Shown here: positions 1-9,689 of the stretch, piece by piece
Position numbering within the stretch: the stretch's first letter is position 1
Layout: each line of letters starts with the position of its first letter
NCBI RefSeq assembly: GCF_028858725.1
Contig: NC_084769.1
Location: 191,001 to 255,000, forward strand
Reading direction: 5' to 3'
From: Colius striatus
Taxonomy: Eukaryota; Chordata; Aves; Coliiformes; Coliidae
DNA: 64,000 nt
Program-made: the position numbers and the translations under genes
Notes under the pieces: model-generated
Seen by the model: the letters and a program-made list of their open reading frames with translations, nothing else
Told to the model about the DNA's origin: nothing
Database searches by the model: none

Positions 1-139
1 ATTGATGGGGGCTGGGTTAGGGGTGCTATAGGATGCCCTATTGATGGGGGCTGGCTTAGGGGTGCTATAGGATGCCCTATTGATGGGGGCTGGCTTAGGG
101 GTGCTATAGGATGCCCTATTGATGGGGGCTGGCTTAGGG
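1..139. repeat. 39-bp minisatellite, right end of an array
   Basis: Copies begin at 1, 40, 79 and 118, giving an exact 39-bp period. Each unit contains a GGGTTAGGGG or GGCTTAGGGG core and ends in GATGCCCTATTG. The array continues off the left edge. The same array is seen in full at about 41.57-43.83 kb next to the second LRRC14 copy. It stops at the LRRC14 coding sequence through the shared word CCCTATTG. Confidence 0.95.
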
Positions 140-161
140 GTGCCCTATTGCTACGCGCCTA

Positions 162-536
162 TTGCTGCGCGCCGCCCTCCGCTCGCCCTGCGCCCCCCTG
201 CGCCTGCTCTGCCGCGACTTCCACGCCGAGGAGCTCTCCGTCTCCACCGTCGTCTCCCTGCTGGACTCCCTGGAGCCTGCCGCCGTCCGCAGAGTTGTTT
301 CACGCTTCAACAACCTGGGGCTGGCGGGGCTGTGCGCAGTGCTGCCTCACCTCGGCCGCTTCCCCGCGCTGCGCAGCCTCAAGCTGCCCTACAGCAACGT
401 GGACGTGCGCCGCACGGCCCCCGGGCACGGACGCCGGCATCCGCTGCTTGGCCGCTCACCTCCGGGCCCTGCCTGCCCTCAAGGAACTCGATTTGTACTC
501 CTCCAGGCTTTCTGGGAGACTCAGGCAGCTCCTGGG
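162..536 (+). pseudogene. LRRC14: LRRC14 copy A, internal LRR coding exon, 5' truncated and frameshifted
   Basis: LRRC14 is a PRAME-like leucine-rich-repeat protein that in mammals acts as a cytosolic regulator of NF-kB signalling. The translation begins inside the gene at LRAALRSPCAPLRLLCRDF and runs through a typical LRR stretch with RFNNLGLAGL and LPHLGRFPALRSLKL. It then leaves frame near 405-430. The downstream LRR piece (GIRCLAAHLRALPALKELDL, then SGRLRQLL) is in another frame, equivalent to one extra base or two missing. The exon ends at 536 before a GTAAGC donor and joins phase-correctly to 1413. The N-terminal roughly 40% of LRRC14 is absent, because the 39-bp minisatellite abuts the coding sequence directly. 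Identity is firm. Whether it is a pseudogene or a local sequence error is open, but copy B has the same break. Confidence 0.85.
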
Positions 537-1412
537 GTAAGCTGCCCGCTGGGGGAGGGACTCCAAAACCTTCACACGCTGCAGCGGGAGGGAATGTGTG
601 TGTGTGGGGGGGGGTGGCATTGGGGTATCACCCACACCCTGTGGGGGCAGATTTAAGAGGGGCTGGAGTCCAACAGTAGCTCTGCACTACCTCAGGGGTT
701 GGTCTCAGGGGGTTTTGGGGACAGGGTTTGGAAGGTTTGGCATTTGCCCTGTGAGCAAAGATTTAAGAGGGGATGGAGTCCCACAGCAGCTCTGCCTCAG
801 CTCAGGGGGCTGGTCTCAGGGGGTTTTGGGGGGGCTCAGGGTGTTTTGGGGGGAAGGTTTGGAAGGTTTGGCATTTGCCCCTTGGGCAAAGATTTAAGAG
901 GGGATGGAGTCCCACAGCAGCTCTGCCTCGGCTCAGGGGAGGCATAAAAGAGGGGTTTGGGGTGCCTGAAGATGTTTTGGGCAGCCTCAGGGTGTTTTGG
1001 GGTTGGGGTTTGGCATTGGGGAACTGTCTACACCCTGTGGGCAAAGATTTAAGAGGGGATGGAGTCCCACAGCAGCTCTGCCTTGGCTCAGGGGGTTTTA
1101 GGGGAGTTGCCCAGTTTGGCACTGTGCAACTGTCTACACTTATGAGGAGATGGAGTCCCAGAGCAGCTCTGCCCCAGCTCAGGGGTCTGGTCTCAGGAGC
1201 TTTGGGGATACCTCACGGGGGTTGGGGGAGACTTTGAGGGAGCTGAGGGATTTTGGGGGATCCTGGGGGTGGAATTTGGGCAGCCTCAGGGTTTTAGGGG
1301 TCTGTGGCTGGTTTGGGGAGGGCCTCAGGGGATTTGGAGGTGGGGGAGCCTCGTGGTGGTTTGGGGGTGCTTTGGGGGTTCCCCACTCTGCCACCCCACC
1401 CTGTCCTCCCAG
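537..1412 (+). repeat. LRRC14 copy A intron with diverged tandem units
   Basis: The intron starts with GTAAGC and ends with TCCTCCCAG. It is filled with imperfect units of roughly 100-150 bp containing GATTTAAGAGGGGATGGAGT, then CAGCAGCTCTGCCTC and GGTTTTGGGG. Copy B has one extra unit (about 103 bp near 44.5 kb), so the array is length-variable. Reading frames through it are shadows. Confidence 0.8.
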
Positions 1413-1944
1413 CGAGCTGCAGACTCCCCTGGAGAGTCTGGCGCTGGCCTTCTGCTGCCTGCTCCCCTCCGACCTCATCTTCCTGTCCTCGAGCCTCCAC
1501 GCGCCCTCCCTGCTCCAGCTGGACCTGAGCGGCCACAACCTCACGTCCCCCAGCCTCCTGCAACCCTTGCGGACGCTGCTGGAAGCCGCTTCGTGCTCGC
1601 TGCTGCAGCTGGAGCTGCTGGAGTGTCAGCTGGGGGACACGGAGCTGGAGCTGCTGCTGCCGGCGCTGCGCCGCTGCCGCCGCCTGCGCTGCCTCGGTCT
1701 CCTCGGCACCCCCCTGAGCGCGGCGGCGCTGGGCGGCCTGGCCCGGCCCTGCGCGGCCCTGCCCGACCTGCGCCTCGTGGGCTACTCGCAGCCGCCGCGG
1801 GGCTCCGGCCACCACACCCCCACGCAGGGGGAGGAGGGTTTCCCGGCGGAGCTGTGCCGGCTGCTGGCGAGCGCGGGTAGAGCAGACGCCGTGTGGGCGA
1901 CCAGCCTCCAGCGCTACGGAGCCATCGACTACTTCAGCTTGTAG
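1413..1944 (+). CDS. LRRC14: LRRC14 copy A, last coding exon
   Basis: This terminal exon opens after TCCTCCCAG; the split codon GG|C keeps phase with the exon ending at 536. It encodes about 177 residues of the C-terminal LRR region. Visible segments are ELQTPLESLALAFC, LLQLDLSGHNL, LLQLELLECQLGDTELELL and RRLRCLGLLGTPLS. The C-terminus is ...YGAIDYFSL, matching the conserved LRRC14 ending. The stop is TAG at 1942-1944. The exon itself is intact and appears identical in copy B (45193-45724). A reading frame extending left to 1150 is only read-through into the intron. Confidence 0.92.
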
Positions 1945-2021
1945 CATCCCCCCCCCAGGGAAGCTTCACCTCGGGGCGCTGTGCCGGGCTCTGGGCTGTG
2001 CCACTCGGTTATGGTGAGTTC

Positions 2022-2027
2022 ATTAAA
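2022..2027 (+). promoter_or_regulatory. poly(A) signal ATTAAA for LRRC14 copy A
   Basis: ATTAAA lies 78 bp after the LRRC14 stop codon, the usual position for a short vertebrate 3' UTR. The same hexamer occurs at 45802-45807 in copy B. Confidence 0.65.
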
Positions 2028-2169
2028 GCCAACCCCACCTTGCCCGATTAACCCAAGTCCTCCTGGGATGCTTGGCAGGAGGAAGTGGCAGAGCTCAGCG
2101 GAGGGGATGGAGCTCTTCTGCTTTTAATGGACCAAGGAGAGAGCTGGCTGCTGTTCTGGCACACAGGGC

Positions 2170-2465
2170 ACTGACCAGAGAATTACAGATGGAAAAGCCC
2201 TTTGAGCTGCTGGAGTCCAACCCTGACCCCACAGTGCCACAGGCACCACTGAGCCACGGCCCTCAAGCACCTCAGCCCCACGGCTCTGGGACCCCTCCAG
2301 GGCTGGGCACTCCCCCAGCTCCCTGGGCAGCCTGGCACAGGGGCTGACACCCCTCTCAGGGAAACAGTTCTGCCTCAGCTCCAGCCTCAACCTCCCCTGG
2401 GGCACCCTGAGCCCCTTTCCTCTTGGCCTGTAGCTTTTAACTTGGGAGCAGAGACCGACCCTCTC
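2170..2465 (-). mobile_element. CR1 LINE 3' fragment (copy A)
   Basis: The stretch reads as the reverse complement of an avian CR1 3' end. From left to right it has GGAAAAGCCCTTTGAG, GAGTCCAACCCTGACC, a CTCCAGGGCTGGGCACTC-like block, CCTGGGCAGCCTG, GGAAACAGTTCTGCC, then AACCTCCCCTGGGGCA. These follow the order of the classical CR1 3' UTR, so the element points left. No ORF2 coding sequence remains. The fragment is also present in copy B. Confidence 0.8.
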
Positions 2466-3000
2466 AGCCACAGCCAGGGAGTCAGAGTGATCAGGTCTCC
2501 TCTGAGCCTCGTTCTCTGCAGACTGAACCTTTGCCTCAGGTACCCTCATTTAGCCCAGAGCTTCCCAGTGCATCTTCTCTCCCTGCAGCCCCTCAGTGTC
2601 CCTGTGGCAGTGAGTGAGGGGCCCAGCACTGAGCACAGCCCTGGGGCTGCTGCCACCCCACTGCTCAGCCCAGCCAGGCTGCCACTGGCCTTCTTGCCCC
2701 CTTGGGCACGCTGCTGGCTCCTTGCCCTCGGACAACCTCAGCCCATGGCCACATCCCTCTGAAGAACCTCCCTTCCCTCTACACACCAGCCAACATCACC
2801 ACAGTGGCACCCACAGTGTGGCAGCAACACTGTCACCGTGGCAGCACCCGTGGGGACACCCACACTGTGGCAGTAGCACCGTGTGTCACCCACCACAGCT
2901 GCACCAACCTCACCATAGCAGCACCAACCTCTCCACAGCTGCACCCACACTGCTGCAGTGGCACCCATCACCTCTAGGCTCATTTCAATTGCCAGAGACC
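2466..3000. other. No gene seen; short degenerate CAC/CAG-rich repeats
   Basis: Between the CR1 fragment and the C8orf82 3' end I see no gene. About 2790-2980 holds degenerate repeats of the words GTGGCACCCAC, GTGGCAGCAACACTG and CAGCTGCACC. These may be the downstream part of both convergent 3' UTRs. Confidence 0.6.
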
Positions 3001-3006
3001 TTTAAT
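3001..3006 (-). promoter_or_regulatory. poly(A) signal ATTAAA for C8orf82 copy A
   Basis: The plus-strand TTTAAT reads ATTAAA on the minus strand, about 160 bp past the C8orf82 stop. It is conserved at 46784-46789. Confidence 0.5.
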
Positions 3007-3165
3007 ATCACAGTGGGGGGACCCACACACAACACCCACATCCCTGGCACCAGCAACGCTCACCTCACCACAGCATCAGCCACACGGTGTGGCTGAGCAC
3101 CAGCTCTGCCTCCTCCTCCTCCTCGCCCGGGGCCATGCAATGCCCCTTCCCACCCCCTCCAAGCC

Positions 3166-3671
3166 TCACCCCCGCCCCGCGGCTCCGCCGCTCTCCGCCT
3201 CCCCCGCCCCTTCCCCTCCCCGCAGCAGCTGCACCAGCTCCCCCGTGAGCCGATACCTCTTCCCCTCCCACCAAAAGTGAGTCGGGGGCTGCTCCGGCCC
3301 CTGCTCGTACTCCAAGCGGGACCCCCACTCCAGAGCCAGCGCCGAGCGCACCGGCCCCGCGCCCCCCGCCCGGCCCGGCGCCGGGTGGTACAAGCGCCCG
3401 TTCTCCGGCAGCATCACCAGCGCCTCGGGCCGGAGCGGCGCGGCCAGCCGCTCCCCGCCGCCGCAGAACGACAGCACGGCGCGGCGGGAGCAGGAGGAGG
3501 CTGAGGAGGAGGCGTCCGGGGGCAGGAGGCGGGTGAAGACGATGGGTCTGTGCTCGCAGCGCAGGAGGTTGCGCTCCGCGCCGCAGCGGGACACGAACGG
3601 GAATTCGCGCTCGTAGCGGCCGCTGCGGTTCCGCTCCAGCCGCGTGAAGAAGAACGTGAGGAAGGTCACGT
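3166..3671 (-). CDS. C8orf82: C8orf82 (UPF0598) copy A, last coding exon
   Basis: UPF0598 proteins are small, conserved and probably mitochondrial, with no established reaction. The exon begins after CCCGGCAG with a split Asp codon. It encodes VTFLTFFFTRLERNRSGRYE, FPFVSRCGAERNLLRCEHRP, IVFTRLLPPD, LSFCGGGERLA, NGRLYHPAPGRAGG and VRSALALEW. It ends with an HFWWEGKRYRLT..L segment and a Gly/Ala/Glu-rich tail to TGA at 3166-3168. Order and spacing match the vertebrate family along its whole C-terminal two thirds. The tail is longer and lower in complexity than in mammals. The exon is identical in copy B. It is convergent with LRRC14, as expected from the conserved gene neighbourhood. Confidence 0.93.
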
Positions 3672-4560
3672 CTGCCGGGATGGACCCTCATTAACCCGCG
3701 CCTCTCCTTAATTAACAGCCCCCCCTTTTAATTAAGCCGCATCGCCGCTCGTGGTTAGCCCGCTGGGAACGGCCGCTGCGGGGCTGCGAAGGGAGGGTGA
3801 GGAAGAAGAGGAGGAGGAAGGCAACGTCTGCTGGGATAAACCATCATTAACCCCTTCCCACAATTAACTCCGTGTGCTCCTAATTAACCTCCAACCCTCC
3901 TAATTAACCTCCAGCCCCCCTAACTAACCCCCAGTGTCCCCATGATTAACCCACTTGGAACAACTGCGGTTCTAAGGGAGGGTGAGGAAGAAGAAAATGA
4001 GGAGGAGGAAGGCAACGTCTGCTGGGATAAACCATCATTAACCCCTTCCCTGAATTAACTCCCTGTGCTCCTAATTAACCTCCAATCCCCCTAATTAACC
4101 TCCAACGCCCCTAACTAACCCCCAGTCCCCCCATGGTTAACCCCCTCAAAACAACCACTGCGATTCTAAGGGAGGGTGAGGAAGAAGAAGATGTGAAAGG
4201 CAACGTCTGCTGGGATAACCCCTTCCCACAATTAACCCCCAGTGCTCTTAATTAACCCCAACCCTCCTAATTTAACCTCCAACCCTCCTAATTAACCTCC
4301 AACCCTCAGTCCTCTCATGATTAAAGCTGCTCAGAACAACCACTGCTAAGGGAGTGAGGAAGAGGAAGGTGATACCTGCCAGGATGGACCCTAAGTAACC
4401 CCACTAATTAACCCCTAAACCTCCTAATTAACTCCCACCCTCCTAATTAACCCCAACCCTCCTAACTAACCCCCAATTCTCCATAATGAACCCTCCCATA
4501 GAGGCTGCCGGGGTTCAGCTCCAGGTGAGTGAGGAAGGCAACGTTAATTAACCTCACACC
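3672..4560 (-). repeat. C8orf82 intron array of exon-edge-derived units
   Basis: The intron holds four or five units of roughly 170-190 bp. Each has a GGGAGGGTGAGGAAGAAG-like block, an ACGTCTGCTGGGAT-like block, then runs of CTAATTAACCTCCAACC. The first two blocks resemble the 5' edge of the adjacent coding exon (GTGAGGAAGGTCACGTCTGC at 3655-3674) with its 3' splice site. The array therefore seems to have grown from that exon boundary. Candidate decoy acceptors on the minus strand lie at about 3828, 4019, 4207 and 4376. Confidence 0.75.
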
Positions 4561-4655
4561 CTCGTTAATTAACCCTCCCCTAATTAACACCGGAGAAAGG
4601 GGGGTGTTCCTTAATGGGAAAGCGATTTGAAGGGGCTGAGGGAGGTTTGGGGGAC

Positions 4656-4675
4656 GGGGGGGGGGGGGGGGGGGG
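4656..4675. repeat. Poly(G) tract, 20 bases
   Basis: A pure G run of 20 bases follows GGGAC. The same site in copy B (48433-48446) has 14, so it is variable and error-prone. Confidence 0.9.
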
Positions 4676-4910
4676 TGAGTAGGGATCAGTGTTACCAAGT
4701 GCCTGGGAGCAGTTAAGGGCAGGAAGTGGTTAATTAAGGCGGTGATTAATATGCAAATTAGGTTGAGAGGAGGATGTTTTGGCACCTACGAAGGCCATGA
4801 AGGGGATGAGAGTATCTTCTCCCCACTCCACAGCCCCCCCAATACAGATGAGACCCCAAATAAAGATGAGTCTCTAATTAAAGACCCTAATTAAGGCTAA
4901 AACGCTACTG
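4676..4910. other. Intronic spacer, no feature seen
   Basis: Low-copy sequence with several TAATTAA words and ATATGCAAAT (octamer-like) near 4750. I see no coding or RNA feature. Confidence 0.5.
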
Positions 4911-5490
4911 AATGGTGATGGGGAGGAGGGATTTTGGGGTGATTTGGTTTTTTGGAGGGGTTCTGAGGAGATTTGGGGGGGTTGGGGGGATTTTGATTGC
5001 TTTTGGAGAGAGTTGGAGGGGATTTGGGGTTTTTTGGGGGGGATTTGGGGGCTTTGGGGATTTTCGGGGGATTTATTTTGGGGGGGCTGGAGAGGATTTG
5101 GGGGTTTCTGGGGGGCTTTTGTGTTTTTTGGGGTGATTTGAGGGGATTTGGAGACTTTGGGGATTGTTTGGGGGGATATTTTGGGGGGTTTGGGTGGATT
5201 TTGACATTTTTTGGGGGGTTGGAGAGAATTTGGAGGCTTTTTGGGGGGGATTTGGGAGGTTTTGGGATGCTCTGGGGGGATTTGAGGGGGATTGTTGGGA
5301 TTTGGGGGCTTTTGAGGTCAGGGGGAGTTGGGGTTTGGTTTTTTGGGGGGATTTGGGAGGCTTATTTGTGGGGGTTTTAGGGTGGGATTTGGGTCTTTGG
5401 AAGGGGTCAGAGAGGATCTGGGGGATAATTTTGGGAGGATTTTGGTTTTTGGGGGCATTTTGAGGGGTCATTTTTGAGGGGGAGGATTTG
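4911..5490. repeat. G/T-rich GGGGATTTGGGG minisatellite
   Basis: Irregular repeats of GGGGGATTTGGGG, GGAGAGGATTTGG and TTTTTTGGGG within the C8orf82 intron. On the transcribed minus strand this is C/A-rich. It is present with small changes at 48.68-49.26 kb. Confidence 0.85.
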
Positions 5491-5516
5491 GGGGGCTTTT
5501 GGGGGGATCCCAGTAC

Positions 5517-5565
5517 CTTTGAAGCAAGTGATGAAGTTCTTCACTTTGGTGTCATCCAGGAAAAG
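5517..5565 (-). CDS. C8orf82: C8orf82 copy A, 49-nt internal exon
   Basis: The exon begins after TTTTTTTCTGCAG and ends before GGTAC. It encodes LFLDDTKVKNFITCFK plus the first base of an Asp codon completed by the exon at 3671. This is the conserved segment immediately N-terminal to the family's FLTFFFTRL block. Both splice sites are canonical and phase is preserved. Copy B differs by one silent change (TGC to TGT). The exon encoding the N-terminus (signal region and YYVDHQG-like segment) was not found upstream and may lie within or beyond the repeats. Confidence 0.9.
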
Positions 5566-5619
5566 CTGCAGAAAAAAAGGGGAAAAGCCTCAAAATCCCA
5601 AAGCAGGTGCAAGGGCCAA

Positions 5620-6440
5620 ATGGGATCTGGCTGGGATCCATCCAGGGGTCATCCAGGCTCTGCCCTGGGTCCATTTAGAGTCTTTCTGTGGGGGTTTTGT
5701 CCAGGATCCGTTTTGTCTCTGGGCTGGGATCCATCCAGGTTGTGTCCTGGGTCCATTTAGAGCCTTTTGGGGAGGGGGGAGGGGTTGTCTGGGATCCATC
5801 CAGGCTCTGCCCTGGGTCCATTTAGGGTCTTTTGGGGGGAGGGTTGTCCGGGATCTATTTTGTCTCTGGGCTGGGATCCATCCAGGTTGTGTCCTGGGTC
5901 CATTTAGGGTCTTTTTGGGGGGGTTTATCCTGGATCTGTTTTGTTTCTGGGCTGGGATCCATCCAGGTTGTGTCCTGGGTCCATTTAGAGCCTTTTGGGG
6001 AGGGGGGGGTTTGTCTGGGATCCATCCAGGCTCTGCCCTGGGTCCATTTAGGGCCTTTTTGGGGGGGTTTTGTCCAGGATCTGTTTTGTCTCTGGGCTGG
6101 GATCCATCCAGGTTGTGTCCTGGGTCCATTTAGGGTCTTTTTGGGGAGGTTTATCCAGGATCTGTTTTGTCTCTGGGCTGGGATCCATCCAGGCTATATT
6201 CTGGGTCTATTCAGAGCCTTTTGGGGAGGGGGAGGTTGCCTGGGATCCATTTGGGATCCATCCAGCCTCTGCTCTGGGTCCATTTAGGTCTTTTTGGGGG
6301 AGACTGTCCAGGATCTGTTTGGGTTCTGTGCTGGGATCCGGTTGGGATCCATCCAGCATCCATCCAGCCTCTGTCCTGGGTCCGTTGAGGTCTTTTTTGG
6401 GGGGTTCTGCCCAGGATCCATTGGGGATCCTCTCGGATCC
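5620..6440. repeat. GGATCCATCCAGG tandem array (65-80-bp units)
   Basis: Units contain GGGCTGGGATCCATCCAGG, TGTCCTGGGTCCATTTAG and a TTTTGGGGGGG run. Spacings alternate between about 145 and 80 bp, which indicates a higher-order unit near 225 bp. It lies 5' of the C8orf82 49-nt exon and has a counterpart at 49.38-50.25 kb with a different copy number. Confidence 0.85.
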
Positions 6441-6850
6441 TTACAGACACCCCTTTAACCCTATAGACACCCACATATATCCCTAGAGACATCCCATAAC
6501 TGTACTGACACTCATACAGACACCCCCTTAACCCTATAGACACCCACATGTATCCCTACAGACACCCCCATAACCCTACTGACACTCCTACGTACCCCTA
6601 GAGACACTCCCATAACCTTACAGACACCCCCTTAACCCTATAGACACCCCCATAGATCCCTATAGGCATCCCCCATAACCATATAGGCACCCACATATAT
6701 CCCTATAGACACCCCCATAACCCTACTGACACACACACACGTATCCCTATAGACACACACATGACCATACAGACACCCCCATAACTCTGTAGGCACCCAC
6801 ATATATCCCTATAGGCATCCCCGAAGCCTATAGACACCATATATATCCCC
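6440..6850. repeat. TATAGACACCC short tandem array
   Basis: Degenerate repeats of CCCTATAGACACCCACATAT, CCCATAACCCTACTGACAC and CCCCCTTAACC. The counterpart is at 50.26-50.66 kb. Confidence 0.85.
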
Positions 6851-7370
6851 CCATAGCCTTCTCATAGCCCCTATAGCCTCCTCATAGCCCCCCATAGCCT
6901 TCTCATAGTCCCTATAGCCCCTTCATAGCCCCCCACAGCCTTCTCATAGTCCCTATAGCCCCTTCATAGCCCCCCATAGCCCCTATAGCCCCCATAGCAT
7001 CCTCATAGCCCCTATAGCCCCCTCATAGCCCCCCATAGTCTCTTCATAGCCCCTATAAACCCCTCATAGCTCCCATAGCCCCCATAGCATCCTCATAGCC
7101 CCTATAGCCCCTTATAGCCCATATAGCCCCCCATAGCCCATATAGCCCCTTCATATCCCCTATAACCCCTTCATAGCCCCCCATAGCCTCCTTATAGCCC
7201 ATATAGCCCCCCATAGCCTCCTCATATCCCCCTCATAGCCCCCCATAGCCTCCTCATAGCCCCCATAGTATCTTGGTAGCCCCCCATAGCCTCAGCATAG
7301 CCCCTACAGCCCCCCATAGCCCCCTTATAGCCCATATAGCCCCCCATAGCCCATATAGCCCCCCGTAGCC
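6850..7370. repeat. CATAGCCCC short tandem array
   Basis: Repeats of CCCCCATAGCCTCCTCATAG and CCCTATAGCCCC. It begins where the TATAGACACCC array ends, and the two share TATAG, so one probably evolved from the other. The counterpart at 50.66-51.33 kb is differently arranged and longer. Confidence 0.85.
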
Positions 7371-7860
7371 CCCCACTGACGGGCTCCAGAGGGAACGAGC
7401 AGCACCAGCCAGACGCTTTTTATTCACACGCCGTGGGGGGAGGGGCGGGGGGTGGTGCCTCTGGACCCCCCCCCCCCCCCACGCCCCCGGCCCACGCGCG
7501 GGGAGGGTCCCACAGCCGCGGGGGTGGGGGGGCTCGGGGAGATGCTCGGAGTCGGCTTCATAATAAATAAAAGGCTGAAACGGAAAAAAAGGGGGAAAAA
7601 GGGGAAAAAGAGAGAGGGGAAATACAAAAGCTGAGGGGGTGAAGGGTTAAATGGGAACAGAGGAAGTGGGGACCCCTCCCGGCCCTGGGGGACCCCCCCA
7701 CACACCGGTGTCACCCCCCACTCTCCCCCTGTGCCCCCTCCCCCCCACGCCTGGCAGTGAGCAGAGCTGGGAGGTAGCGCTGGGGGTCCCCCCACCCCGG
7801 GACCCCCCTCACCCTGTGACATCCACCTCGGGGACCCCCTGCGCCTTGGGGACCCCCCCC
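7371..7860 (-). other. 3' end of an unidentified minus-strand transcript
   Basis: An AATAAA signal (minus strand, 7419-7424) is followed by unique sequence, which looks like a transcript end. Upstream on the minus strand are a C-rich stretch, a TTTATTTATTATG segment, and a short possible coding tail reading RYLPALLTARR near 7750-7790. I do not recognise the gene and its reading frame is not secure. In human, ARHGAP39 ends next to C8orf82, but this tail does not look like it. Confidence 0.35.
7419..7424 (-). promoter_or_regulatory. poly(A) signal AATAAA (minus)
   Basis: TTTATT on the plus strand is AATAAA on the minus strand, just upstream of unique sequence and the CATAGCCCC array. It is conserved at 51375-51380. 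Confidence 0.5.
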
Positions 7861-8270
7861 ACCTCGGTGACCCACGTTGAGGACCTCCCCTCCCCCTGGG
7901 GACACCCATCTTGGGGATCCCCTCTCACCCTGGGGACCCTCCCTCCCTACTTTGGGGACATCCCCACCTTAGTGACACCCACCTTGGGGACCCCCCCCAC
8001 CTCAAGGACTCCCACTTTGGGGACGCCTCCCTTCACTTTGGGGACCCCTCACCTTAAGGACACCCTCCCATTCAGTGACCTCCCCCCCCCCTTCCACCTT
8101 GGAGACATCCCCCTCAACTTTGGGGACCCCTCCCACCTTAAGAACTCCCACTTTGGGGACCCCTCCCCTGGGGACACCCACCACTTTGGGGACTCCCTTC
8201 CTTGTGACACCCACCTTGAAGACCCTCCACTTTGGGGACCCCCCCCCCCTTCCCCTCCATGGCCCCCCCA
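7860..8270. repeat. CACCTTGGGGACCCC minisatellite
   Basis: Imperfect units of about 20-35 bp: CACCTTGGGGAC, CCTCCCACTTTGGGGACC, CACCTTAAGGAC. It starts at the point where the segmental copies A and B stop matching. Reading frames here are repeat artefacts. Confidence 0.8.
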
Positions 8271-8469
8271 ACCCCGAGGAGAAATCAGCATCTGGGTTGA
8301 TAATTAGGGGCTTCTAATTAATAACTCTCTTTATACATCTCTGGACTCTGATGGGTGTCCTGTGCCACCCCACCCCCTCCCCACCCATGGGTGCTCCTGG
8401 GGTGCCCCCTCCCCTGTGGGTGCCCCCCACCCTCACCGTCCCATGTCACCCGAAGGCACTTGGGAAAAG
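8271..8469. other. Short unique spacer
   Basis: Contains TTAGGGGCTTCTAATTAATA and a run of CCCACC words, then grades into the C-rich array. I see no GPT first exons or promoter. Confidence 0.4.
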
Positions 8470-9376
8470 CATTTTTCTTCTCCTCTCACCATTCCCGTGT
8501 CCCCACACCATCCCCTTCTCCCCTCACCATCCTCTTCTCCCCTCACCCCCCCCCGTCCCCTCACCAGCCCCATGTCCCCTCAATATCCCCTTCTCCCCTC
8601 ACCACCCCCGTGTCCCCTAACCATCCCGTTCTCCCCTCACCATCCCCTTATCCTCTCACCATACCGGTGTCGCCTCACCATCCCCTTCTACCCTCACCAC
8701 CCCCGTGTCCCCTCACAATCCCATTCTCCCCTCAACATCCCCGTGTCCCCTTACCATCCCTTTCTCCCCTCACCATCCCCTCCTCCCCTCACCGTCCCCG
8801 TGTCCACTCACCCCTCCCATGTCCCCTCACCACCTCCTGGTCCCCTCACCATCGCCTTTTCCCCTCACCCCCCCCGTGTCCCCTCACCGTCCCCGTGTCC
8901 CATCACCACCCCCGTGTCCCCTCACCCCCCCCCGTGTCCCCTCACCACCCCCTTCTCCCCTCACCACCCCCTTGTCCCCCCACCGTCGCCGTGTCCTCTC
9001 ACCGTCGCCGTGCCCCCTCACCATCCCCATGTTCCCTCACCCCCCCCATATCCCCTCAGAAACCCCTTCTCCCCTCACCACTCCCGTGTCCCCTCACCGT
9101 CCCATTCTCCCCTCACCGTTCCCTTCTCCCTCACCGTCGCGTGCCCCCTCACCATCCCCATGTCCCCTCACCAGCCCCTTCTCCCGTCACCACCCCCGTA
9201 TCCCATCACCAGCCCCTTCTCCCCTCACCATCCCTATGCCCACACTGTTCCCCACACCATCCCTGTGCCCACACCGTGTCCCCTCACCGTCCCTGTGCCC
9301 TCACCATTGTGTCCTCTCACCATCCCCTTCTCCCCGCACCATCCCCTTCTCCCCTCACCATCCCCGTGTCCCCCCC
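8470..9376. repeat. C-rich array 1, upstream of GPT exon copy 1
   Basis: Units of 18-20 bp built from CCCCTCACCATCCCC plus GTGT, TTCT or ATGT. The plus strand is nearly free of G. It runs directly into the 3' splice region of GPT exon copy 1. All reading frames stay open because the unit lacks stop codons; the proline/serine/histidine translations are not proteins. Confidence 0.93.
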
Positions 9377-9433
9377 CATCGTGTCCGCAGCCCCCCGTCG
9401 CCCCCCATCATGCCATGCCTGTGCCCTCAAACA

Positions 9434-9673
9434 ATCCTGAAGCTGCTGGTGACGGGCTCGGCGCCCTCTCGCACGCGGGTGCTGATGCCAATCCTGCAGT
9501 ACCCGCTGTACTCGGCCACCATCGCCGAGCTGGGGTCGTGCAGCTCGGCTACTACCTGGACGACGAACGCTGCTGGGCACTGGCGCTGAGTGAGCTGCGG
9601 CGGGCGCTGGCCGAGGGCCGCCGGCACTGCTGCCCACGGGTGCTGTGCATCATCAACTCCGGCAGCCCCACCG
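9434..9673 (+). pseudogene. GPT: GPT internal exon, copy 1 (1-bp deletion)
   Basis: GPT is alanine aminotransferase, a PLP enzyme exchanging the amino group between alanine and 2-oxoglutarate. The exon encodes [50 protein letters not shown] and [13 protein letters not shown]. It ends with a phase-1 donor (G|GTACCC) that fits the exon at 31308. Copy 1 is 240 nt from ATC to the donor, whereas copies 2 and 3 are 241. The missing base is in GAGCTGGGG|TCGTG, after the IAEL codons, so the downstream part is out of frame. The family's NPGNPTG motif reads NSGSPTG, and the usual PIPQYP reads PILQYP. No AG precedes the expected start (CCCTCAA|ACA). The nearest AG is the CCGCAG at 9385-9390. Confidence 0.9.
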
Positions 9674-9689
9674 GTACCCTGCGGCACCA

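Noticed and set aside
1150-1412. Upstream extension of the LRRC14 last exon reading frame
   Set aside because: It reads into the intron repeats. The acceptor TCCTCCCAG and phase-matched join at 1413 mark the true exon start.
6440-7370. CRISPR-like array
   Set aside because: Short units vary continuously with no unique spacers of constant length, and the organism is a vertebrate.
7651-8307. 218-codon Pro/Thr/Gly-rich frame
   Set aside because: Consists of CACCTTGGGGACCCC repeats; the antisense frames are equally open.
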